Assembly (NCBI GenBank): GCA_032718565.1
Contig: JAVGVS010000827.1
Location: forward strand, 1 to 64,000
Origin: Distichodus sexfasciatus
Taxonomy: Eukaryota > Chordata > Actinopteri > Characiformes > Distichodontidae
Length of the DNA stretch: 64,000 bases
Reading direction: 5' to 3'
The notes below the pieces were generated by a model. It did no database searches. It had not been told where the DNA came from and saw nothing but the letters and a program-made list of their open reading frames with translations. The position numbers were made by a program, and so were the translations under genes. Positions 11,485-24,069 of this stretch are shown here, one piece after another. Position 1 is the first letter of the stretch; every line of letters begins with the position of its first letter.

Positions 11485-13345
11485 GACTCTAGGCTGATTT
11501 GTATCATTGGTAAAAATTGCAATGGCATGCAAAAAACAAACATAAAAATGTAAGGAAAACAGGATTAATTTTTATATAACTATAAGTTATTTTTAAGTAA
11601 GTTGAATAGCCCAATTTGTAAATAAATAAAAAAATACTGGACAAAAATACTAGGTCTTAATTACCAATATATTAATTAAATTTATTCTTAAACATTTTAA
11701 AACTGTATAATATTATATAACTGTAGAACTAAACTAACGCCACAACCTCAAGTAACACTGGTAAATGTTAGAATCTTGGTGAAAACTGGACGGGTTTAAA
11801 GGTTTTCTTCTTAAAAACTGTTGGTAAATAAGTCCCATTAATTCACAAAAGTTTGGGGTTATTTTGCTGGAGTGTAAATCTGCATAGAACATAAATATAT
11901 AAATAATATTAAAAAACTGGAAAACAACTTTTTTTTTTACACTTTGAAGCACTTTTAACTCCAAAACATCATTTCTTGAACTTTATGTAAGATCCATTGA
12001 ATCAGAATTACTGATGTACTATCAGACAGACTTCTCTTTGATATTAGTGTTGCAAATGCAAATCAAGCAGCAGGGATAAAGAGCTGTAACATGACGAATT
12101 TGATTTCGTTTTGCACTGCACATCACAACACAATGACGACGGTGAACTGTGCAGGCCTGGCGATGCCTTTTGACGTGCCTTTTCCACGAGGGACAATATT
12201 ACAGTGCAATTTTAAGACGAGCCAAGTAACGGACTCAATTGAGTCTAGACTCACATTCACAGCTCGAGCCGGTCTAGGTCTACCATGTCTTTCTGAGCAG
12301 AAAGCAGCAGAATTTGTGGCAGAGAGAGAGAGAGGGAAATCTATTTGACATGAGCTTCCAATCAAATTCTCTCCAGCACTTCACAATTGGCTGCCACACA
12401 GCAGTTGGTGATGCAGTTAATTACGGGTTCAGTCATGGCAGCCACAAAGAAGACAACAGATGTTGAGAACGGAGGAGGAAAGAGAGAATTCCAAAAAAAC
12501 TCCATCCTGAATTACACGGACACCTCTCCAGCTTCAACAATGGGGCATAAAACTGGACAGGGGAGAGGAGAGGGGAGGAGAGGAGAGGATGGGGTGTACG
12601 GGGGTCTGTTTTTTTCCAGCCTGGCAACAAGGTGTCAAAGCCCGCAAATAATATAATAATATTGTTTTAAATATGACTCACATCGACCAGTGAATCATGT
12701 GAGAGGCTGAATTAGGATGAGGTGAAGTGGCAGGCTGTATAAAGGAGGGAGAGACAAAGAGATTCACAACTGCAGGAGAACACCACACTCGGATATTCGA
12801 TGATAAAATATTGTCAAAGGCCTCGACTTTTCTTCACGATGAGGAGAAATATTGAGAAAAAGACGAAAATTCATCGCGCGTCGCTTCCAGACGCCGCCTT
12901 TGATAAATAAAAGACTCCATTATTTTCGGCGAACTTGTTTTCGGGCAAAAATAAAAGTGTTGGGCTTCACAAACTACACAGCAAACAGAACATAACATTA
13001 AGCAAATATACTACACAAAACGCGGCACCTTCACTCCAGTCTTTATACAAAACATACAACACAATAAAGATGGTCAATATGGTCCTCGGCCACGCGTCAG
13101 GCTCTAATTATGGTGCGTTAATTGATGCTTTTAATTATTTTAAAGGTTCTTACGGATGGAGGAAAAAAAATAATAGAATTTTGTAGCACCAAAAAATAAA
13201 TAAAGTAAAATAAAATAAGATTTATAGTTTCATGTATGGGTATTTATGTGGATTATTCCGTTTAAAAATATATTTAAATAAGAACGCAATTGAATTTCTC
13301 TCACGCAGACAACACATGGCAGCCTTTAGTCAACACTGTATGCAT

Positions 13346-13398
<53 letters not shown>

Positions 13399-14030
13399 CC
13401 AGGTTATGAACCTTCCGTCGGCATGCATGCGGCTTTTAGCGGGGGGTAAAAAGAAATCACAAAGGACGTGAAATTCAACCACAAAACCAGCAGCTCGCCA
13501 CTTCCAGACGGGGAATCAAAAATGCCAAAAATTCCCTTTAAAGAAGATGGAGAGAATGAGAGAGAGATAGAGAGAGAGAAAGAGAAATGTGTTGTAACGC
13601 ATCCACTCCGTCGCGGTCTCTCTCCATCATCTCTCCCGCACAACATCAGCCGAAACCCGAAAGGCTTTTTGGACGCAACATGAAAAACAAAAATCCCTCT
13701 CGTTCTTACCTGCAGCTCATTTATTCCTCCTTAAAACGCCGCTTTTATTCACATATCCACGCAGAAACTGTGCGTTTGTCTTCCACGGACACGACATGCG
13801 GCGTCCGCCCTCCACCTTCTTCTCCCTCTCTCTCTCTCTCTCAGGCTGAGTCAAGCAGCTCCACCTGCATCCCCGTATGAGGGAGATCCGGAGCATGTGG
13901 GTTGGGCTGATTTGATTCGGTTCGACCCGGTTCGGTTCGGCTCAGTTCGACTCGGTTCGGACCGGCCCTGACGCGCAGTGTGTTGTGGGAGAGAGAAATG
14001 AGGGCGCGGTCAGTAGATCACCTCCCAGCA
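11485..14030. other. Gene-poor stretch with small simple repeats
   Basis: It contains an AT-rich part (11.5-12.0 kb), a GAGAG run near 12.32 kb, a G-rich run near 12.57 kb, a (CA)n at 13,350-13,395, GA/CT runs near 13.56 and 13.83 kb and a GGTTCG-repeated patch near 13.92-13.97 kb. Around 12,830-12,930 the sequence looks non-repetitive and could be conserved, but I cannot show it. Confidence 0.4.
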
Positions 14031-16230
14031 CCAATCAGACCGCATTGGCACAGCAAAGGGGGGAAAAAAGCACGACTGCGGCACAGCTGGCATCAATGAA
14101 CTTGAGTGACTTTATCACTCCCCCCCTCAAAAAAAAAAGAAAAAGGTGCAGGGTCACCGAGAACCTTGCATCAGCAGTGTGAAACCTTTCAAGGCTTGGT
14201 GTACGGTTATGCGAAGACGCTTACGTTAACTTCAAAATTTTATATGCAGTGTATATATGTGTATGTATGTTCCAACGTTGCGTGTTGTACTTGTATGTGG
14301 CAAATAAAGAATCTTGATCTTGGTTGGTATAAATCCTTTAAATTGTATTACAGCGTTTGGGTGTTTATAAGCCAAAAAACATGCAAGTGAAGGAATATTT
14401 GTCATTGTGAACACAGCACAGTACACAGTCCACAACATCCAAATAAGACCTCTGCATTTGACCCATCCGTTAATGAGCAGTGGACATCTAACATGGACAG
14501 CGCCCGGGGAGCAGTGTTCGGGGACAGTCCCTTGCTCATGAGTACCTCAGTGGTACCTTTACCGGTCTTGGGATTTGAACCAGCCATCTTCCGATCACAG
14601 GGCAAACGCCCTTACCGTTACGCCACCAACTGCTCCCTGCAGTTGGAGTTAAAGGTAATTTAAAAATGCATGACATTGACACAGTTGGCATCATGGGAAT
14701 TAGGTTTCCATATCCCAAAGGTGTCCAGTTGCTGTTCTGGAGGTCCGGTATCCTGCAGATTTTCCATCATGTTTGAGTTCAGAACATTGACATCTTGTCT
14801 CAGGTAGAAGCTTATCAGAAGTGACTCACCAGGTGTGATGGAAATCCTCCAGGACTGGAACTGGACGCCCTGCTTCATCCCAAAAGAAGGTGCAGAGTCA
14901 CCAAAAAACTTGGTGAACTTTCTACACTCGCAGCAGGGTTCTGTGAAGAACTTTGTTGGTGTAGTTTTATTCTGGAATTGAAAAAGAGGTTTGTGGCACC
15001 AGTCGACATCAGCCTGCAGTGCCACACCGGGGAAAAGCATGACATTGGCACAGCTGGCATCACTGAGAACCTTGCATAAGCAGTGTGAAACCTTCCTGCA
15101 CATGCTGTATGGCTCTGTGAAGAACCTTGTTTGAATTAAATTGCATTTTAGGGATGGTTAAATGTTCTTTACAGATTGGTCTGCGATGCCACAGAAGTGA
15201 AAAGTATGACGTTGGCACAGCTGGCATCAATGAACGTGATGAAGTGTCAATAAGAACCTTGTGTCAGCAATGTGCAACCTTTCTACTCTTGCTGCATGGT
15301 TCTGTACCGTATTTGAATTTATTCTGTTTTTTAGGTGTGGATAATGTGCTTTATAACACATTATAGCAGGGAAAAGCGTGACATTGGCAGAGCTGGCATC
15401 AAATAAATTTGAGTGACTTGATCCAAGAGAGGCACAGGGTCATTGAGAACATTACGTCAGCAATCTGAGACTTTTCCAGACTTGCTGCATGCTTCCACTA
15501 AGAGTGGAAAAGTGACTTGTAGCAGCAGCCACAAATTTTTTATCCTAATAATGTTCTTTACAGAGCCACACCAGGGAAAAGTGTGACATTGGCACAGCTG
15601 GCATCAGTGAACTTGGGTGACATTATCCGGGCAAAATCTACAGGGTCACCAAGAACCTTGCGTGGAAAAGTGGTTTTTGGCAACAACCGAAGTCTGAGTC
15701 TTTTTATCCCAATAAATGTTCTTTGTAACTGCACTGCAATGAAAGAACATGACATTGGCACAGCTGGCATTACGGAAAACTACCCAGGTAAAAAGGACGC
15801 AGGGTCACTAAGAACCTTGCGTCAACTACTAGAGAGTTTTCTAGGCTTGCCGCATGGCTCCGCGAGCAACCTTGTTTGTGTAAATCTTTTCAATTAAAAA
15901 CTGGTTTGTGGCACCAACTGAAGTATGCATCTTTTAGTAAATGTTCTTTACACCAGGGAAAAGCATGGCATTGGCACAGCTGGCATCGTGGAAGTTTATC
16001 TATAAAGAACACTGCTTGGTTTAAATGCACTGCATGATGTTTTTTGGGTGTGTATAAGCTTGAATCTGTTGATCTTTCTATATTTGCTGCATGGTTGAGT
16101 GGAGAACCTTGCTTTATACCAATAAGTTTGCCCAGCAATGTCACACCTGGGAAAAATCCAGCTAAATCTGCAGACTCACCAACAACCTTGAGTCAGCAAC
16201 TGCAGACCTTTCTACATTTTGTGAATTTGT
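14031..16230. repeat. Decayed tandem satellite, GGCACAGCTGGCATCA family
   Basis: The words ggcacagctggcatca, agggtcaccaagaaccttgc, tgctgcatggttctgtg and aatgttctttac recur in order at irregular 165-600-bp distances (about 14.09, 14.68, 15.05, 15.21, 15.39, 15.59, 15.76 and 15.97 kb). The unit was probably near 200 bp. A SINE has inserted at 14.40 kb. All open frames here are repeat by-products. Confidence 0.75.
14397..14636 (-). repeat. SINE family A, near full length, minus strand
   Basis: Read from the tail: atttgtcattgtgaacac, then tttgacccatcc, cttgctcatgagtacctcag, gggatttgaaccag (B-box region) and ccttaccgttacgccaccaa (A-box region). It is the best reference copy in the window and interrupts the satellite. 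Confidence 0.85.
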
Positions 16231-16319
16231 TTCAGAATGCGCTTCTATGTGGTTTTTCGTGGCACATTCCACATTGCACTTCCACCACCCCTGCGTTTAA
16301 ATTCAGCCGACGCTCCACT

Positions 16320-16475
16320 CTAGAGCAATCTAAATTCCTAATTACAGAGACGATCTCTCTGGAGCAACTTAGGGTTAAGGGTCTTGCTCGGGGGCCCAAC
16401 GCTAGCGTTTTGATAGAGCCGGCTTCTAATCCACAACCTCAAGTGTTACGCCACCGGACCACCGTCACAACACCA
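16320..16475 (-). repeat. Fragment of a third tRNA-like SINE family
   Basis: It contains ggagcaacttagggttaagg, gtcttgctcgggggcccaac and gttacgccaccggaccaccg. These are the end-to-head words of a widespread fish SINE in reverse orientation; the B-box-like sequence is degenerate. Confidence 0.55.
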
Positions 16476-16666
16476 ACTTGAGTGTGAGGGACGCCCACAT
16501 GACAACCATTTTTAGGTTAAACCGAAAGGGTTCTTTTTCATCGTTTTGGCTTTTCGTACATGTGACACCGGAACATTAAGGGAAACGGGTTACAGAGTGG
16601 AAAAATCTCAAAATGCCGCTCTCGAGTTGTCGTATAGAGAAGCAAAACACCACTTTTTGAAAACAA

Positions 16667-17066
16667 TCCCTTAGCAAAAAGTAGTATACTTGAAGTTCAT
16701 TTTATTAAGTATGCTTGAGTATAAGTATAGCAAGTATACTACGGACCATGTACTATGTACCTTGTAGTGTACTAGAGAGTATACTAATTTAATACTTCTT
16801 CGGACTAAATTGGAACATTTTTAAGTTTATAATAGTATACTTTAAGTATACTTTATAAGGTCAATTTAAGAATACAAAAGTATACTTTTAGACTTATACT
16901 TAGACGTATACTTTTTATCAGTATAAGTCAAGTATACTTCACTATACTATTCTTAAGCATATAAAATATAGTATATAAAAAGTAAACTTCAAGTATACTG
17001 CCTCAGTTTTAGTATATAATTAGTATACTCGTAGTACACTTGAATAAACTACTTTTTGCTAAGGGA
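16667..17066. mobile_element. Palindromic fold-back MITE rich in AGTATACTT
   Basis: The first 19 bases tcccttagcaaaaagtagt are repeated exactly, inverted, at the right end. Almost the whole 400 bp is built of AGTATACT and AAGTATAC words and could fold on itself. No coding capacity. No clear target duplication. Confidence 0.8.
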
Positions 17067-17959
17067 TGACGTCACAGTCCCACATGACCAGAAGAAGCAG
17101 AAGCCTGCACGTAACAACCGGTAACAACAACAACAGAGCTGTGTTTGTGCCGCAGGCGCTGCTAAGTTTATTAGCACGATTGCAACAAAACCGCGTAATC
17201 CTTGTTAGTTTTCTTGTGTTTACGTTTAAATTCAGCACGCTGAAGAAGAAGGACTTGCACATGCTCCCTGTCTTCCTCTGTGATTTTGATGTATCCCGTG
17301 GCTCTGTCTGTGTTTGTTTACAGCACCAGTGTGATATACGTATTATACTGAATCTGCAAAAGAAAACTACCATGTTGTCACACGGACACAGCCTGAATCT
17401 TTTATCCCAGCAACTGTAATTCACACAAATTCCTTGTAATTGCACAACCAGGAAAACCTTTACTGCCACACAGAGCATCATGACACTTTATCAGAGACCA
17501 ACCACAGGGTTTTGAACCACAACAGGTCAACAACTTTTCCGGTGTATGTGTGTAACGAATGGCTCTGGAAGGCAAGGCTCAGTCGGGGTGAGTCGGTCAG
17601 CAAACCGATTCCTCAAAAATGATCCAAACTCGTAAACCTTTAAACAGTCCAAAGTTCAGTCATAGTTCAAGTAAACAGGCAAATTCAAACACATCAGGTC
17701 AATCCAAAAGGCCTCAGTATGCACCTGCTACTGTACAATAAAACTGCGTTTTTAAATATGTTGGCCAACCAGAAGCTGTTAGTCTTATCGTCCATTTGGT
17801 TATAAAAGTGGCTAGTGGCAATCAGGGTGAACAGCGGATTTGTCACTATGGGGTTCCACGATGAAGCACTGGTATAAATCCTTTGAATTATATGTATGTT
17901 TTTGGGGTGGAAGAAGAAAACGTTACTTGGTTGGTTGCACTGATGGGTACTCGGCAGGG
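17067..17959. other. Spacer, unassigned
   Basis: Open frames on both strands (117 and 140 codons at 17.06-17.48 kb) overlap each other and lack any recognisable domain. I regard them as chance or repeat-derived. Confidence 0.4.
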
Positions 17960-18110
17960 CAGTTGGTAGCAAATGGTTAGAGAGTTCGCCCTGTGATCAG
18001 AGGGTCGCCGGTTCAAGTCCTGGACTGGTCAAGGTACCACTGTGGTACTCATGAGCAAGGTACCGTCCCCAAACACTGCCAAAAAAGCTGGCCACTTCTC
18101 TTTCACAGAT
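17960..18110 (+). repeat. SINE family A, 5' part, split by a MITE
   Basis: It starts with the A-box region ttggtagcaaatggttag, then the B-box ggttcaagtcctgg and body aaggtaccactgtggtactc. It is interrupted after tttcacagat by the MITE at 18,111; the SINE resumes at about 18,556. Confidence 0.85.
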
Positions 18111-18555
18111 CAGACCCTCCAGGATTTTGCGATGTTGCGATCGAAACCATTAGTCAATCCCTGTGAATTCATTACTACCGTGCAACGTTTCTGCAACTTT
18201 TGACCAATCATTGACGTTTCCTGCAAAACGTTGAGCCATAAGTCAGCGGACTCACTTCCTTGTTACGTTTAGAAGACACAGGAAACGTGTGATAAAAACA
18301 CCTCACGTTTACCTTCAAAAATAACTAAATGGTTAATAAAAATAATAGTTATTTTGTTCCCTTCGCTTTAATTAATCGATAAATAATCATTATAAAGGGG
18401 GACAAAATCTTTGACTTGCTCCCGCAACTTTATTGCAACAAAACGCCTACAAACACTGCAACTTTCATCACAATTATTTAGAAAAGCTGCTCCAAAATCA
18501 GGCATTTTAGGTTGCAACAATCTCAAAAAAGGCCCGCGAAATCCTGGAGGAACTG
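18111..18555. mobile_element. hAT-like MITE (CCTCCAGGATTT family), complete, nested in a SINE
   Basis: It starts cagaccctccaggatttt and ends aaatcctggaggaactg. ACAGAT is found directly on both sides, and tcacagat on the left would make an 8-bp duplication if two bases were lost on the right. The body words match the copies at 5.1, 9.4, 33.8 and 36.5 kb. No transposase. Confidence 0.85.
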
Positions 18556-18640
18556 ACAGATGGGTCAAATGCAGAGGTCACATGTGGTTGTGGTGCACTG
18601 TGTGGTGTGCTGTGTTCACAATGACACTCTCTCACTAATT
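18556..18640 (+). repeat. SINE family A, 3' part of the split copy
   Basis: It resumes gatgggtcaaatgcagaggt and ends at the family tail tgttcacaatgac. Together with 17,960-18,110 it rebuilds a full-length SINE. Confidence 0.85.
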
Positions 18641-19560
18641 CACATACAATCTTTCACCAACCAATGGCACAGCAAAACAAAACCACGACAGCAGCACGAA
18701 AGCAGGCATTTCGGCAACATTATGCCTTATAAACAGCAGTATCACCTTGAACCTTGAGTCAGCGACCGGAGACCTTTCAACAAGTTGTGAATGGTTTAAA
18801 TTTTGCAAAGTGTGGTTCCGTTATGAAAATAACGCAGTACAAATTATATAACAGGTCTTTTGGGGTGGAAACATGGTTTGTGGCACCAACCAAAGTATGA
18901 AACTTTTATGCCAGTGAATCATCTTAACAGACTGCCTTGCAACAAACAACAAGAAAAATCTGGCGTCACGTTAGCAAATTTATATAACACAGACCACAAG
19001 CTCACCATAAAAACCTCCAATTTTGGTTCTATGAGGAACCATGAACAAACCATTTTCCACGCCAATTAAAATCCAGATAATTTGGTGGTTCTGGAAGTTA
19101 TTTGAGGAGGAAATCTGGTTTGTAGCACCAACCAAGTATCCACTATGTTGAATCATGAAATATTCTTTGTAGCTCATCCTGTAATGGCACAGCAAGGAAA
19201 ACCACAAGAGTTGGCATCATGTAACTTGAAACCGCAGGGTCACCTTCAACCTTGAATCAGCAACTAACAGACTGACCTCTATACTTTTATTGGGAGATGT
19301 GGTGGTTCCGTGAAGACGTTTTCATGGTTTATACATAATTGAAAAGTATGTTTTTCAGAGTGGAAGATGTGGTTTGTAGCACCAACCTAGTATCAGTCAT
19401 GATCATGTCGAATGCTCTGCTCTGCAATGGCACAGCAAGGGAAACCACAAAAGCTGACGTGATGTAACTCTATCCGGCATCACCTCAGGGTCACCAAGAA
19501 CCTCACATCAGCATCTAGAGATCTGTCTACACTTCCTACATACTTCTGTGATGCTATATT
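18641..19560. repeat. Second block of the decayed GGCACAGC satellite
   Basis: Words aatggcacagcaagg, accacaagagttggcatcat, cagggtcacc and tttgtagcaccaacc recur at about 18.66, 18.93, 19.19 and 19.43 kb. It is the same family as 14.0-16.2 kb and here retains parts of the unit lost there. Confidence 0.7.
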
Positions 19561-19688
19561 TGTTTCCACACATATCTTTTCAACTTGTAGGTAGAGTTCC
19601 ATAAAAATTACTCTTCCAACTCATGAAAGGTTTGGAAAAGCTCCTTTTTCACCACAACCAACATTCCATATATGTCAAAGGGAGCGTT

Positions 19689-20695
19689 CTAGTTTTTAAA
19701 AGTCTCGGTCTTGACATACTCTGGTCTTGATCTTGGTCCTGTCTCGGTCTTGAGACATTCTGATCTTGGTCTCATCTTGGTCTCGACACACTCTGGTCTC
19801 GGTCTCGTCTTGGTCTCAACACACTCTGGTCTTGGTCTCGACACACTCTGGTCTTGATCTCGTCTTGGTCTCAATACACTCTGGTCTTGATCTTGGTCTT
19901 GTCTCGGTCTTGACACACTCTGGTCTTGATCTTGGTCTTGTCTCGGTCTTGACACACTCTGGTCTTGATCTTGGTCTTGTCTCAGTCTTGAGACACTCTG
20001 GTCTTGGTCTCGTCTTGGTCTCGACACACTCTGGTCTTGGTCTCGACACACTCTGGTCTCGGTCTCGTCTTGGTCTCAATACACTCTGGTCTTGATCTTG
20101 GTCTTGTCTTGGTCTTGACACACTCTGGTCTTGGTCTCGACACACTCTGGTCTTGGTCTCATCTTGGTCTCGACACACTCTGGTCTTGGTCTCGACACAC
20201 TCTGGTCCTAATCTTGGTCTTGTCTCGGTCTTGACACTGGTTTTGGTTTCATCTTGGTCTTGACGCACTCTGGTCTTGGTCGTCTCAATCTTGACACACT
20301 CTGGTCTTGGTCTCAACACACTCTGGTCTTGGTCTCGACACACTCTGGTCTTGGTCTTGTCTCGGTATCCCAACACTCTGGTCTTATTCTTGTCTTGGTC
20401 TCGCCACACACTAGTCTTGGTCTTGGTCTTGTCTCAGTCTCGACACACTCTGGTCTTGGTCTCGTCTCACTCTGGTCTTGGTAATTTCTCGGTCTCGACA
20501 CACTCTGGTCTTGGGCTCATCTTGGTCTCGACACACTCTGGTCTTGGTCGTCTCGATCTCGACACACTCTGGTCTTGGTCATTTCTCAGTCTCGACACAC
20601 TCTGGTCTTGGTCTCGTCTCACTCTGGTCTTGGTCTCACTCTGGCCTTGGTCTTGTCTCTGTCTTGGTTTAGGTGGTCTTGTCCCCAACTCTAGC
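19689..20695. repeat. GGTCTCGACACACTCTGGTCTT minisatellite inside an element with CTAG ends
   Basis: About 1 kb of units built from ggtctcgacacactctggtc, cttggtct and cttgatcttg with mixed periods (roughly 22-35 bp). The left boundary is ctagtttttaaaagtctcgg and the right boundary ccaactctag. The same end words bracket the element at 44,318-45,337. Long frames on both strands come from the periodicity. Confidence 0.85.
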
Positions 20696-21571
20696 CAAAG
20701 GGTTTGAATGTTCCTTGTGGAGTCATATATTGTAGTGAGGGGACATTTAATACGTTATATTTCCATAAAAACATGTTAAACAACATCAGAGAAATCCACT
20801 CGCTTGTGTCTAATACTGTGGAGAAAAGGTACGAGCGCCGCCAGATCCAGATTCACATGAAGATTTGTGTTTGTCGCTAAACTATAATTGCCAAATGCTT
20901 TGTGTAATGACCCAATAATTCGAACAAGCATGATAAATGATATCTACTCTGGTCCCAGTGTGCAGTCCTGACCCCCAGGGTATTAGTAATGACTGGAAAC
21001 ATTCGTGTTCAGTTAAAGCACCCGACGAGCCCGTAGCATAGCGAGAAGATGGGTTTTAAAAAGAAATAAATAAAATGAAATAACACCAGCACCTTTCCAA
21101 GGATCTGACCGAGACTGTTCCGAAACATTTTGCAGGGTGCTTAAGTTCAATTAATATTCTCTCCTGACTCTTTGAAAGCTGCTGTGTGCCTTCAAAAGCT
21201 TGAACAAGTGCCTTGGGATGACTCAGAGTCTGTCTTTATCTTTACTGAGCAGACCAAAAAAAGCCACCTCTCCACACTACACCTCGGCACCAAACGCCCC
21301 CCGAACCAGCACCTGAACGCCGCCGCGACTTCACACACAGCGTGCCTGTTGCCCGCTGTATTACTGGAGAAGTACGTTTTTGATTTTACATAATTGTCTT
21401 GCTCACACACACACACACACACACATAAATAATGGCACTCGGGAGCAGAGCGGCGTTCTGAATAAACAGGCTTAAAACAGGAGCGATGCAAATGAGCCGT
21501 GCTGGAGAAGCTGCTTTTAAACGCGAGAATTTCATGCTCTGAGTTACTTGTGATTAAAAGTAGCTAAACAC
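20696..21571. other. Mostly unique-looking spacer with (CA)n at 21,402-21,424
   Basis: No gene recognised. The stretch 20,830-21,020 has no repeat word seen elsewhere in the window and contains several TAAT/ATAAT words, so it might be conserved noncoding DNA; this is only an impression. Confidence 0.4.
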
Positions 21572-22880
21572 TAGAGGTGTGAACCTTCACTGGTCTCACG
21601 AATCAATTTGATTACGATGATCAGGTCAACGATTCAAATTGATATCACGATGTATCCCATCAATTTTTCAACATTACTTGTTACATTACATTGTATGCAG
21701 ATCGTGCAGCCATAGTTACTACCGGGATGTTCTTTTAAACTAGAATTGTTATGCCGTAGCCAGAATATCACCAATAATCAGAGGTGGAAAGAGTACTGAA
21801 AATTTGTACTCAAGTACAAGTACTGTTACATTGGTTAAAATGTACTCAATTACAAGTAAAAGTACTGGTGTTAAAAAAATACTTGAGTAAAAGTACAAAG
21901 TATTCTTCTCAAAAACTACTCAGAGTATTAATTACTTTTTAACCGATGGATGTTTTATTGCATCGTCAATAGCAGGCATTCGATTCGATTCACCAGTATA
22001 AAATATCTACGTTAAAAGCATATTTCTCAGATGAACGAGGTATAGAACGGCAATTTGTTTTGTAAATAAATGTAGATATAAAGCAGGAATTTTGTTTGTT
22101 AAAACAATGACAAAAATGTTTTTGAACATGCATCGAACAGTTTAAACTTTTCCCAATACACTGCGAACAACGGGCAGCGGGCACTCGTCCTCCGTCTTTT
22201 CTCCATCATTTTCACGGTTGACAGTGTTGTGTTCTGTCTCATTTTGGCTTCTTTGTCTCCAAATCTTGAGTCTATAAATTAGTTTGTACTCCACTGTGTA
22301 GTTCCTCCAGACACCTGTGCCTGCTGCTGCAGCGGAGTTTATTCTTTGCTTACGTCATAGATTCATTGGCGCGGTCGCGATTGCACAGCCTTATTGGCTG
22401 CAAAGATGCAGATGAAAGGTTTGAATATTAATTCAAATTGTGGGTGTACTCAGTAGCGACTTTTGATTTTATAAGTAGTGAAGTAGATTACATGGTGTAA
22501 ATTGTACTCAAGTACGAGTAAAATTACACACTTGAAAAACTACTCATAAAAGTACAAGTACCCAAAAAATCTACTTAATTACAGTAACGTGAGTATTTGT
22601 AATTCGTTACTTCCACCCCTGCCAGTATCATTATGATATTATTTAGCGCTTTTCAACTGCTTCTGTGCCAGGGACCACCACTCAGACTAATCTTTTTAGA
22701 TATTTGCATTAAATTAATTATTCATAAAGATGCCCAAATCTTCTGAAATGTTTTGAAAAATAAATCAATAAAATGAAATAATTTTGAAAAAGTGATTTCA
22801 ATAGTGAAACTGGACTGCATGTCAGGGGCCACCTGCAATGCCACCACGGACAACTAGGGGGCTGCAGACCGCTAGCCGAC
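21572..22880. mobile_element. hAT-like element (TAGAGGTGTGAACCTTCACTGG family), split by a nested element
   Basis: The left end tagaggtgtgaaccttcact and the following ATTCGATTACGATTATC-type body match the copy at 28,592-29,437. The body resumes after 22,621 (atatttgcattaaat, aaagatgcccaaat, aaaatgaaataatttt). The right end was not located. Confidence 0.7.
21779..22621. mobile_element. Nested TIR element with CAGAGGTGGAAAGAGTACTG end
   Basis: The left end cagaggtggaaagagtac and the inverted right end caggggtggaagtaacgaat enclose AAGTACAAGTACT-rich arms; the middle is unique. This end type is typical of fish hAT-like elements. The flanks ccaataat and ccagtatc agree at only 5 of 8 positions. 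The copy at 28.6 kb shows the uninterrupted host sequence. Confidence 0.75.
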
Positions 22881-24069
22881 CACCAGCCAAAATAAAATCT
22901 ACATTTTTTGGAAATGTAATGTGTGTAATGCGTTGAAGTCAAATGTGTAAGTTCGGTCCGTTTTGTCATAAATTTTGATATATACAACCATCTTGGCCAA
23001 GATGGACTCCATCCTCCGACTCTATCTGGCAGCTGGCAAGAGTGCGCTACGATGCAATGAGTGTGGTAGCCTATCAGAAGCCACGTCTGCCAGTTTAGCA
23101 CCAATCAGAAATATTGATTAGCAGTAAGTCATGCTAACGATTTATATAGCTCGATATATATATATAATCTCATTTATCTACTCCCCAGCACTAGGGGCGT
23201 TAAGCTCAATATCGCCGTGGTAACAGGTACACGAGTGGGCCGACAGCTTGGGGACGGAGGGAGTGTATGTCTGTGTGTGGGGGGGGATTTAACCGTGTGT
23301 GTTGTCATTGTAGCTTGTCTTAAATGATTGCCGGAGTAAAAAGGCGGAGCATGTGGACACGAAGACCTTGGAGCCTCTTCGAGCCCCGAGTGCACAGCTG
23401 CATGAGACAGCTATTAATGCAGAGTGACAAGGTCACAGGAGATAGACTCTTCTCTCATTCTCTCTCTCTCTGTCTTTCTCTTTCACGCTAATGTGTGGTT
23501 TCAGGAATAGCCGGAGAGTCTGGCAGTAGTGGGGTCGGCTTGATGGAGGCCTTGGAAATGTAATCATGTGATTAGTGCGAGAGAGAGAGAGAGGCAGAGG
23601 AAGAGAGGAATGAAGGGAGTGAGTGAGTGAGTGTGGGAGAGGTGCAGATTGACTGGGCCATGATCGTGATTGCTTTAGAGGGCCAATGATCACGCAAACC
23701 CTATCATCACTCACTTCCGTCTTCTTGTTCTCTCCCCAGCACCCGCGTCTATCGCCCTGTCTTTTTGCTTTTTCTTTCTGTGATGCAGTAAACACACACA
23801 CACACACACAGACCGCAACATGTATCTTCCGACAGGCAGCTGCGTTGTCGCAGGAGTCTCCCTGGAGCGAGCTGCCGGTTAATTTAGCACAAACTGAGAG
23901 ATTAAAAACACATAACGGTGAGCATTTAACCACTTCCATCCAAAGCACCAGGGAAAAGGCCACGCGTGTTGGGGTTGTGTGTGTGTGTGTGTGTTTAGGC
24001 CTGCGCAATATATCGAGTGCCACCATATGAACAATACTTTTTGATGCAGCATTGAAAAATAAATAAAGT
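22881..24069. other. Spacer with GA/GT runs and a possible conserved noncoding patch
   Basis: It contains CT/GA microsatellites near 23.46 and 23.58 kb and CA/GT runs near 23.79 and 23.98 kb. Around 23,300-23,430 and 23,500-23,710 the sequence is unique in the window. A 228-codon minus-strand frame (23,433-24,119) runs through the microsatellites and shows no domain. Confidence 0.4.

Noticed and set aside
17059..17481. Overlapping 117- and 140-codon frames
   Set aside because: They occupy the same DNA on opposite strands and neither shows a domain or splice signals.
19689..20707. Long repeat-protein frames on both strands (up to 197 codons)
   Set aside because: By-products of the GGTCTC minisatellite.
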